From a virus, in IMG/VR virus record IMGVR_UViG_3300047476_000964, positions 1 to 46,380 of that record: a stretch of DNA of 46,380 bases; one strand, written 5' to 3'. The notes under the pieces are model-generated. The model searched no databases and was not told where the DNA came from. It saw nothing but the letters and a program-made list of their open reading frames with translations. The stretch's first letter is position 1; each line of letters begins with the position of its first letter. The position numbers and the translations under genes are program-made. Below, piece after piece: positions 13,182 to 18,662 of the stretch.

Positions 13182-13510
13182 AGTCGGCCATGAGGCCGGT
13201 CGGTGACGGCCACGGCCACGGCAACGGTGACGGCCACGGCTATGGCTACGGCTACGGCTACGGCTACGGCCACGGTAACGGCTACGGTGACGGCAACGGT
13301 AACGGCTACGGTGACGGCAACGGTAACGGCTACGGTGACGGCAACGGCTACGGTGACGGTAACGGCTACGGTGACGGCTACGGTGACGGCTACGGTGACG
13401 GCAACGGTGACGGCCACGGCTATGGCTACGGCCACGGCTATGGCTACGGCTACGGCTACGGCTACGGTGACGGCTACGGAACGGTGCAAAGTCGGGACAG
13501 ACGCCGGTAA
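13178..13510 (+). CDS. Glycine-dipeptide repeat protein (G-[YDNH])n
   Basis: 110 residues from the ATG at 13178, coupled by ATGA to the gene before. After MKSAMRPVGD, almost 90 residues alternate Gly with Tyr, Asp, Asn or His (GYGDGNGYGDGY, GHGYGYGHGYGYG). The DNA is a hexamer repeat GGYNAC: only the first base of every second codon varies while the AC stays. The tail is TVQSRDRRR. Such low-complexity chains can phase-separate, bind metal or adhere; function unknown. Longer frames in the same DNA (Thr-Ala or Ala-Val repeats) are shadows. Confidence 0.6.
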   Translation: MKSAMRPVGDGHGHGNGDGHGYGYGYGYGYGHGNGYGDGNGNGYGDGNGNGYGDGNGYGDGNGYGDGYGDGYGDGNGDGHGYGYGHGYGYGYGYGYGDGYGTVQSRDRRR

Positions 13511-13673
13511 AGAACCCCGCGCTGCCGCTGACTGGTAATCAGTGGGCAGCAACTATTTACGAAGCGCATCAGGATCAGCCGGGGCTGGCCAGCCCATAGG
13601 CAAACGGCTGTTAACGGGAGTGCCGACCCCGCCCGCTTCACCCTTTCATCAGTTTGTATCAGAAAACTGAGAA
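13511..13673 (+). other. Short non-coding stretch with two inverted repeats
   Basis: A perfect 14-bp palindrome GGGCTGGCCAGCCC (13582-13595) and a hairpin TCAGTTT/AAACTGA (13649-13655 with 13664-13670). No poly-T, so not clear terminators. No tRNA or promoter of good quality seen. Confidence 0.4.
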
Positions 13674-13703
13674 TTGATACAAAAACACAAGATTAGTGTA
13701 AGT

Positions 13704-13871
13704 ATGCTTAAACTAAAACACTTCGTAATTTACACAGGCGCTTATCTGTGGGGGTGGCGCATGATCGGAATAGGCTGGAAGACTAGATGGTTCTTTGGGT
13801 TTAGCCTCAACACAAGGGAGCGGTCTGATACAGAGCAGTCTCACACGGTAGTGAGGTGTGACTTTGAATGA
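13704..13871 (+). CDS. Small hypothetical protein, uncertain start
   Basis: 55 residues from ATG at 13704 (MLKLKHFVIYTGAYLWGW), then IGIGWKTRWFFGFSLNTRERSD. A TTG at 13674 with GAGA upstream would add 10 residues. The aromatic N-terminal part could sit in a membrane. Neither start has a good ribosome site. Not recognised. Confidence 0.4.
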   Translation: MLKLKHFVIYTGAYLWGWRMIGIGWKTRWFFGFSLNTRERSDTEQSHTVVRCDFE

Positions 13872-13892
13872 ACAACGAAGAGATTCAGCAAA

Positions 13893-14117
13893 ATGACTGA
13901 AGACAAGATAATCGAGCTAGCCGCTCAGTTTAACGACGACGCGCCTGATTTCGTGACGTCAACAGAAGCAGTGATTGACTTCGCGCAAGCGGTGATTAAG
14001 GAAGAGAGGAAGCGGGTTAACCAGATCATTGATGAAGTCTATCGGCAAGGAGATCACCTCAGGTGGCTCGATTGCGCCATTGCTATTGCGGATAGGATTG
14101 AGGAGAAAGCGGAATGA
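13893..14117 (+). CDS. Small helical protein, member of a local paralogue family
   Basis: 74 residues: MTEDKIIELAAQFNDDAPDF, AVIDFAQAVIKEERKRV, NQIIDEVYRQGDHLRW, IADRIEEKAE. The N-terminal half resembles the next gene and the C-terminal half resembles the split frame at 15153-15296, so at least three related modules exist in 1.4 kb. Function unknown; the DAVLAFARAVL-type motif is common in phage cargo proteins. Confidence 0.65.
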   Translation: MTEDKIIELAAQFNDDAPDFVTSTEAVIDFAQAVIKEERKRVNQIIDEVYRQGDHLRWLDCAIAIADRIEEKAE

Positions 14118-14440
14118 CTGAAGAAAAGATTATCGAAATAGCAGAGCGGTATGGGCGGCTTGAGAATATAGATCACGGCCTCGCATGGGTGATAGGTGAA
14201 GACGCGCTGTTAGACTTCGTGCAAGCGGCAATTCAGAAAGAGACAAAAGAATACAACGACCTGATCGCCCATGCTATCGAGGTGCTCCGGCGAAAGGTGA
14301 AACCTGCGCGGAAAAGCCGCCCCCAACCAAAAGCGCGGCTGACGGATGAGGACATTGAGGAAATACATAAAGAGTTTCCCAGTCGCCTTGATCTGTTGGT
14401 CCGCGCCATCGAACGGAAAATATTGGAGAAAGTGGAATGA
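14114..14440 (+). CDS. Small helical protein, paralogue of the preceding one
   Basis: 108 residues: MTEEKIIEIAERYGRLENID, DALLDFVQAAIQKETKEYN align with the previous gene; a basic linker (KPARKSRPQPKARLTDEDIEE) and extra C-terminal helix follow. ATGA overlap on both sides, so it belongs to a tightly coupled string of small genes. Confidence 0.65.
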   Translation: MTEEKIIEIAERYGRLENIDHGLAWVIGEDALLDFVQAAIQKETKEYNDLIAHAIEVLRRKVKPARKSRPQPKARLTDEDIEEIHKEFPSRLDLLVRAIERKILEKVE

Positions 14441-14751
14441 GATGCCCAATATGCGGAAGCAAGGACTGCTGCGGCGGCGAATTAAGTGAGAGAGCTGACC
14501 GGCTGGAAAGGGAAAAGGCTGAACTGATCGAGAAGGCTGAGGCTGAAAAAGAACGGTACCTTAGAAAAGATGTACTGCTAAAGGCTGCATACGACGTGCT
14601 GAAGAAGTGTGATGAATCACGCTATGTGCTGAATGCAATGTCAACAACTGTCCACTACGATGACGCGCAATGTGATGGCACATGCCTTATGAATGATATC
14701 GCCGTAGAGTTAGGGATTGATGACGTGGCTTTTATAGGGGAGGAAGAATGA
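14437..14751 (+). CDS. Zinc-site plus coiled-coil small protein
   Basis: 104 residues. Starts MRCPICGSKDCCGG (CxxC and CC, likely metal site), then a charged coiled coil (RADRLEREKAELIEKAEAEK) and a C-terminal segment with CDGTCLMNDIAVELG. No known family. Coupled by ATGA to its upstream neighbour. Confidence 0.6.
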   Translation: MRCPICGSKDCCGGELSERADRLEREKAELIEKAEAEKERYLRKDVLLKAAYDVLKKCDESRYVLNAMSTTVHYDDAQCDGTCLMNDIAVELGIDDVAFIGEEE

Positions 14752-14789
14752 AATCTGACCGAGGATGGGATTTTTGTGAAGGAGGAGTT

Positions 14790-15086
14790 ATGAGCGAGCC
14801 TAAATTTACGCCTGGGCCGTGGTTTATTCCAGACCATGCCAGCGGCTTTGAAATTGAGTCCTCCTGCAATAAACAGATCGCCAAGACATCACAGTTATAC
14901 GCTGTTAAACAAGCGTCAGATCATGACGAGCGCAGGGCTAACGCCCACCTAATCGCCGCTGCACCGGAGCTTTATGAGGCTTTGGAAAAGTTAGAAGGAT
15001 GGTTTGATAGCGATTCAAAAGAAAGTGCCGACAAATATCTGAAGAAAGCAAAAGCCGCACGAGCTAAAGCGAGAGGTGAGATATGA
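14790..15086 (+). CDS. Small phage protein of the PGPW / ANAHLIAAAPELYEAL type
   Basis: 98 residues from MSEPKFTPGPWFIP; GGAGGAG precedes this ATG. A coupled ATG at 14748 would add MKSDRGWDFCEGGV but has no own site. The pair of motifs FTPGPW and RRANAHLIAAAPELYEALE defines a very widespread small phage and prophage protein family with no known role. Confidence 0.75.
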   Translation: MSEPKFTPGPWFIPDHASGFEIESSCNKQIAKTSQLYAVKQASDHDERRANAHLIAAAPELYEALEKLEGWFDSDSKESADKYLKKAKAARAKARGEI

Positions 15087-15296
15087 CATTTGGAGAGTGG
15101 TTAGTTCAAGAATCTCCAGAACAATTCGTGCCAGTAAACGCTAGAGACGCTCATGAGAGCATGGGACGCCGCTAAACAAGCCGAGCGGGCGCGGATTAAG
15201 CAGATCGTTGATGAGGTCGGTAGGCAAGGAAATCACGATACATGGTTTGACTGTGCAGATGCTATTGCGGAGAGGATTGAGGAGTGTAGTAAATGA
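15083..15296 (+). pseudogene. Frame-split small gene (or two overlapping tiny genes)
   Basis: An ATGA-coupled frame gives MTFGEWLVQESPEQFVPVNA then RDAHESMGRR and stops at 15175. A second frame from ATG 15153 gives MRAWDAAKQAERARIKQIVD... to 15296, whose end (IKQIVDEVGRQGNHDTW, ADAIAERIEE) is a paralogue of the end of the gene at 13893-14117. Removing one base near 15151-15153 would fuse them into one ordinary protein, so this looks like a recent one-base insertion. Translation of the second part by reinitiation remains possible. Confidence 0.6.
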
Positions 15297-15565
15297 TCTA
15301 TTGGAAGAAAGCAGTTCCGCTTTCATGGGGAATCGGCATGGCGAAAGGCGATAGCCCGATCTACGGGGATCATCGGTGCCAAATATCCGTGTGGGACGAA
15401 GGGGCCGGACCGTACCTCCGGGTCGAGTTCTTCAACGAGGAGAAGGTCGGGCCGGATGAAACCGAACACATGGGGTTCTTTTTCGGTCACGCAGATATCG
15501 ACGCATTCGCCGCTCACCTACATGCTGCCCTAGATGCACTAAATGAGGTACCTGATGGTAGTTAA
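15293..15565 (+). CDS. Small hypothetical protein
   Basis: 90 residues; beta-rich core (CQISVWDEGAGPYLRVEFF) and C-terminal helix (IDAFAAHLHAALDALNE). Coupled to the gene before by ATGA. Not recognised, pattern typical of cargo genes just before excisionase. Confidence 0.65.
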   Translation: MIYWKKAVPLSWGIGMAKGDSPIYGDHRCQISVWDEGAGPYLRVEFFNEEKVGPDETEHMGFFFGHADIDAFAAHLHAALDALNEVPDGS

Positions 15566-15746
15566 AGACGTTGAGATAGATTCAGAAGGCAACAAGCATT
15601 ATGTATTCGGCGAGGACGTGCTGTTCCAGATGTGCGCCGAGGCTATTCTTACTGCCGATGGCGCAATCGATAACGGATTCCCTGATCTGGCTCTAAAACA
15701 GATACAGGCAATGGCGGCAAAGTTGCGGGAGGATGGAAATGGCTAG
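15555..15746 (+). CDS. Small hypothetical protein
   Basis: 63 residues from MVVKDVEIDSEGNKHYVFGE, with GAGG upstream; a slightly earlier in-frame ATG at 15543 is less well placed. C-terminal helix (LALKQIQAMAAKLREDG). Overlaps the previous gene by 11 bp and the next by 8 bp. Confidence 0.55.
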   Translation: MVVKDVEIDSEGNKHYVFGEDVLFQMCAEAILTADGAIDNGFPDLALKQIQAMAAKLREDGNG

Positions 15747-16008
15747 TGAAACGCTTGATACAAAAGGCGCTGCCGAACTGCTTCACATTTCTGTTCAGTA
15801 CACCCAACAACTTGCCAACCGTGGTGAACTACCTGCAGTTCAGTTAGGGGGTGCGTGGTTGTTTTTGAAGTCCGATCTGATTGAATGGCTGGCCGAACGC
15901 GCCAGAAATGAGCAGCGGTTCCGGCAGGAACAGGCTAAACTTGCTGACCAGATTCCGAAGCCGGTTCGGAGTCGCGGGAGGCCGAGGAAGACGGCAACTG
16001 CGGTTTAA
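15739..16008 (+). CDS. Excisionase-like HTH protein (MerR/HTH_17 type)
   Basis: 89 residues. Residues about 5-55 (LDTKGAAELLHISVQYTQQL, ANRGELPAVQLGGAWLFLKS, DLIEWLAER) are the winged HTH of excisionase/HTH_17 proteins, with a basic tail (RSRGRPRKTATAV). GGGAGGA precedes the ATG. Being last before attP and upstream of the integrase, with repeated AGTGCGGTT sites right after its stop, it is the best excisionase candidate. Confidence 0.75.
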   Translation: MASETLDTKGAAELLHISVQYTQQLANRGELPAVQLGGAWLFLKSDLIEWLAERARNEQRFRQEQAKLADQIPKPVRSRGRPRKTATAV

Positions 16009-16019
16009 AGTGCGGTTAA
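15997..16019. repeat. Left arm-type sites of attP (AGTGCGGTTAA)
   Basis: ACTGCGGTTTAA (15997-16008) and AGTGCGGTTAA (16009-16019) are adjacent near-identical repeats. The same word returns on the other side of the core at 16202-16220. Arrangement as for integrase arm sites or excisionase sites. Confidence 0.6.
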
Positions 16020-16054
16020 TGCTCTGAAAGACCTGAATTTACTAGGATCTCAAG

Positions 16055-16100
16055 GGATTGCAAATCCTCCCAGCCGAGTTCGACTCTCGGACGCGCCTCA
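16055..16100 (+). other. attP core: 3' half of tRNA-Cys(GCA)
   Basis: The block carries the tRNA-Cys anticodon loop TTGCAAA (anticodon GCA at 16060-16062), a perfect T-arm CCGAG-TTCGACT-CTCGG and the acceptor strand ACGCGCCT. The 5' half of a tRNA is absent upstream, so this is not a functional gene. It ends TCAATT, without an encoded CCA. Temperate phages commonly integrate in tRNA 3' ends and carry this sequence so the gene is restored. The integrase lies 158 bp downstream. Confidence 0.88.
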
Positions 16101-16201
16101 ATTTTTCATCATATAAATCAGCAACTTACGCCTGGATCGGCAAATAAAACCCAATCTAGGCAGGCTTGAAAATAGCCTAAAAATGCCGTAAAACGCTCCC
16201 A

Positions 16202-16220
16202 AGTGCGGTTAAACCGCACT
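16202..16220. repeat. Right arm site: 19-bp inverted repeat of AGTGCGGTT
   Basis: AGTGCGGTT-a-AACCGCACT, a perfect palindrome with one central base, made of two inverted copies of the word found left of the core. It lies 38 bp before the integrase ATG, so it may serve both attP assembly and integrase autoregulation. Between core and this repeat the DNA is AT-rich and a possible IHF site (AATCAGCAACTTA, 16116-16128) is visible. Confidence 0.65.
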
Positions 16221-16257
16221 AATTGGATACAAAAATCCACTTAACGGAGAGCGCACC

Positions 16258-17295
16258 ATGGCGAACATCAGACAACGAAAATCCGGCAGTTGGGAAATCA
16301 TCATCCGCCGGAAGATGCTCCCCAAACCTATATACGCATCCGCCGACACCGAGGCAGAAGCCCGCGCCTATGCGGATCGGGTCGAGGCTCAACTCGATGC
16401 AGGAATCATCCCCCGCGATTTCGTAGAGCAAAGCCGCCAGAATATCTGGACCGTCAACCAATGGCTTGATGAGTACGAACATAAATACCACCCATCCTCC
16501 TCGGATCGACCGCTGCTACCGATTGTCCAGAAAGCCATAGGCGCATTCCTTGTTCACGAACTGGACTATTCTGCTCTGGAGCCTTGGATCAGCGACATGA
16601 AGTCGCGCCAACTCACTCCTGGCTCAATCAAGAAGCGCGTCGGGGCGCTCAAGCGGGCGCTGGATGTCGCCGTAGCGAAACGCATCCTGCCCAGTAATCC
16701 CATCGCCGCCCTGCCCCGCAATTACTCTGCCTACAGCAAATCTGATGGCCCTGCGGTCATTGACGAGAAACGAGATAGGCGGTTGGAGCCGGGAGAGGAA
16801 GATCGGATCAGGAGGGTACTGAAGGGCGATCCCGATATGCTGCGCCTCTTTACCCTGGCGCTGGAATCGGCGATGCGGTTGTCGGAGATGTATACGCTGA
16901 CCGGAGGCCAGATCGATCTCGACAAGCGAACAATCTTTCTCGACAAGACCAAGAACGGTGACAAGCGTCAGGTGCCGATGAGTTCCGTGGTGATTGATCT
17001 CTTCAAGTCAATGGGGGAACTAGGGGAAGACCAACCCGTGTTTCCCTATTTTCATGATGGCGACCGGCGGAAGACCACCATGCGCCTGTCGTATCAGTGG
17101 AGTCAGATTGCAGATAAGGCGGGATGCCCCGGCCTCCATTTTCACGATCTCCGGCATGAAGCCACTTGCCGAATTTATGAGCGCACCCGATTAGGCGATC
17201 TGGAGGTGGCAAAGATTACAGGTCACAAGTCCCTGACTATGTTGATGCGCTATGCTAACTTGCGTGGCAGCAATCTGGCAGACGCCCTTTGGTAA
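16258..17295 (+). CDS. int: Tyrosine recombinase integrase
   Basis: 345 residues. N-terminal arm-binding region (MANIRQRKSGSWEIIIRRK), core-binding SAM-like domain about 80-160, catalytic domain 175-340. Catalytic residues visible: Arg207 (ESAMRLSE), Lys232 (LDKTKNGDKRQVPM), His296-x-x-Arg299 (HFHDLRHE), His323 (ITGHKS) and Tyr332 (LMRYANL). All six are present, so the enzyme looks active. It would recombine attP with the host tRNA-Cys. Ribosome site GGAGAG. Confidence 0.95.
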   Translation: MANIRQRKSGSWEIIIRRKMLPKPIYASADTEAEARAYADRVEAQLDAGIIPRDFVEQSRQNIWTVNQWLDEYEHKYHPSSSDRPLLPIVQKAIGAFLVHELDYSALEPWISDMKSRQLTPGSIKKRVGALKRALDVAVAKRILPSNPIAALPRNYSAYSKSDGPAVIDEKRDRRLEPGEEDRIRRVLKGDPDMLRLFTLALESAMRLSEMYTLTGGQIDLDKRTIFLDKTKNGDKRQVPMSSVVIDLFKSMGELGEDQPVFPYFHDGDRRKTTMRLSYQWSQIADKAGCPGLHFHDLRHEATCRIYERTRLGDLEVAKITGHKSLTMLMRYANLRGSNLADALW

Positions 17296-17307
17296 TCGGA
17301 GACCCCA

Positions 17308-17829
17308 ATGAAGACCAAGACACTTATCGTTCTATCTGTTTTGGCCATGCCCGCCTTTGCGGAGGATAGGCCGGAAGCACCCACGGGCGTATTTACCTGC
17401 AGCGGCCAAACCAGAGTTCGTTATAAAGGCGAAATTGATCGGTCCTTAAATCTAGCATATTCAAGCACCGTGTACTTTCCAGTCGAGAAGAAGCCTAAAT
17501 ACTCTTTTAGGTCGGCTTCGCCTAGCTATGTTTCAAATGGTAGCTATTGGTGGTGGTACGACCCGAAATACAGCCCATTATATGAACTGCACCTAGAAAC
17601 AAAAGCTCCGCCCCAAATCTACAGAAAAATAGCGATATCCGCTTGTAAGGAGCTTGGGTTGAAGTGCACGGCAACAACAACATCGAACTTTGCGTATGTA
17701 AAGATTGTTGATGATAGCCATCTGGAACTCCATGTAGCGAACACTACAAATGTGAAAGCGAGCACAAAGAACGGCCCTGTCAAATTTGACATATGGACAA
17801 CGTCCACGGCTCCCTGCTTAAAAAACTAA
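17308..17829 (+). CDS. Secreted protein of unknown function (probable lysogenic-conversion gene)
   Basis: 173 residues. Signal peptide MKTKTLIVLSVLAMPAFAED with an AFA-ED type I cleavage site. The mature part has four cysteines (about residues 31, 112, 119 and 170) that could form disulfides in the periplasm, an aromatic loop (GSYWWWYDPKYSPLY) and beta-like segments. It follows the integrase by 12 bp, is more AT-rich than its neighbours, and ends tail-to-tail with the tail operon (4-bp overlap). Best guess: a moron made by the lysogen, for example for superinfection exclusion; no homologue recognised. Confidence 0.7.
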   Translation: MKTKTLIVLSVLAMPAFAEDRPEAPTGVFTCSGQTRVRYKGEIDRSLNLAYSSTVYFPVEKKPKYSFRSASPSYVSNGSYWWWYDPKYSPLYELHLETKAPPQIYRKIAISACKELGLKCTATTTSNFAYVKIVDDSHLELHVANTTNVKASTKNGPVKFDIWTTSTAPCLKN

Positions 17830-18092
17830 TACTCCACCCCACTCGCCTCGATAAACAGCGCGTCCAACTGCTCATCGGTCCATCCCAGCGCCTGAGCGAC
17901 GGCGAGGATAGTGGGTGACTGGCGCTTGAATTTCAGTGCGTACTCCCAGGCAGATCGGATCAGTTCCGGCGTCTGCGGATCGGCAATCAGCGCCTCGACC
18001 TGCGGCATCAATCCGGCTCGGCGGATGGCCTCACGGGCTTGGATAGGATCGACCTCGAGATCGTCCAGGTTCTTCCGATAGGTAATCTTCAT
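17826..18092 (-). CDS. Small tail-region protein (last late gene)
   Basis: 88 residues, helical: PIQAREAIRRAGLMPQVEAL, TPELIRSAWEYALKFKRQSP, LGWTDEQLDALFIEA. This pattern is common in small genes after tail fibre genes (fibre or assembly accessory proteins). The ATG overlaps the upstream stop. Confidence 0.6.
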   Translation of the reverse strand: MKITYRKNLDDLEVDPIQAREAIRRAGLMPQVEALIADPQTPELIRSAWEYALKFKRQSPTILAVAQALGWTDEQLDALFIEASGVEY

Positions 18093-18307
18093 GATTCGGC
18101 TCCGAGATTTTCCCAGCGTATGGTTGGGTAACGATGCGACAAGAAGTCCTCATGCCCGCAAGAACTGCAGACATGCCTGAATTTTGGCCGAGAACTGAGC
18201 AACGCTATGCCACCAGCTACCTCTATACCCATCATCAATCCATTGCCGCATTTGTCACAGATGTAATCAACGCCGTAAGGGCGAACCTCAAATCGTCTTT
18301 CGCTCAT
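18089..18307 (-). CDS. Zinc-ribbon-like small late protein
   Basis: 72 residues from MSERRFEVRPYGVDYICDKC; the start overlaps the upstream stop, with GGGGAGGTGG just before. Two CxxC pairs (CDKCG; CSSCGHE) suggest a zinc ribbon. Function unknown. Confidence 0.65.
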   Translation of the reverse strand: MSERRFEVRPYGVDYICDKCGNGLMMGIEVAGGIALLSSRPKFRHVCSSCGHEDFLSHRYPTIRWENLGAES

Positions 18308-18660
18308 ACCACCACCTCCCCCTCCCAATCCTTATACGGCCACGCCTCCACGCGCAGTCGATAGGTTCCCGGCAGGATAAAGTCCAGTTCGGCCTCGCCG
18401 TTATCGACAGTGTAAGTCTCGCCGTCAATGTGCAATGTGGCGGGGACGGGTAGCCCAATCAGGGCGCAGCCATTCAGCGTGGTGGATTGCGTGGGGCGTT
18501 CGGTGGGTTGGCCGTTGAGCATGTAGTGGTCGGTGTTGGTGTAAAACCCGGACACATACGAGAAACCCTCTCGGCGGATAATGCCATCTTCACCCGATGG
18601 GAAAGAGTAAGCCATAAAGATTTGGCCTGTCTCTGTTTCGTACTCAGTTAGTGAATCCAT
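18304..18660 (-). CDS. Small late protein, probable fibre accessory
   Basis: 118 residues, beta-rich (YMLNGQPTERPTQSTTLNG, TLHIDGETYTVDNGEAELDF, TYRLRVEAWPYKDWEGEVVV), with an Ig-like flavour. Located directly after the large tail protein; resembles small proteins decorating tail fibres by context only. Confidence 0.6.
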   Translation of the reverse strand: MDSLTEYETETGQIFMAYSFPSGEDGIIRREGFSYVSGFYTNTDHYMLNGQPTERPTQSTTLNGCALIGLPVPATLHIDGETYTVDNGEAELDFILPGTYRLRVEAWPYKDWEGEVVV

Positions 18661-18662
18661 GA

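Noticed and set aside
13178-13510. Diversity-generating retroelement target
   Set aside because: Variation affects only one base of each repeat rather than all adenines, and no reverse transcriptase or template repeat is visible.
11758-13510. CRISPR array
   Set aside because: The repeats are short, contiguous and lack spacers; no cas genes.
13016-13552. Minus-strand Ala-Val repeat ORF and plus-strand Thr-Ala repeat ORF over the hexamer repeat
   Set aside because: Any frame of a 6-bp repeat without stops gives a dipeptide ORF; only the Gly-X frame has an ATGA-coupled start in the operon direction.
16021-16100. Functional tRNA-Cys gene
   Set aside because: Only the anticodon stem-loop, T-arm and 3' acceptor strand are present; D-arm and 5' acceptor strand are absent, so it is an attachment core.
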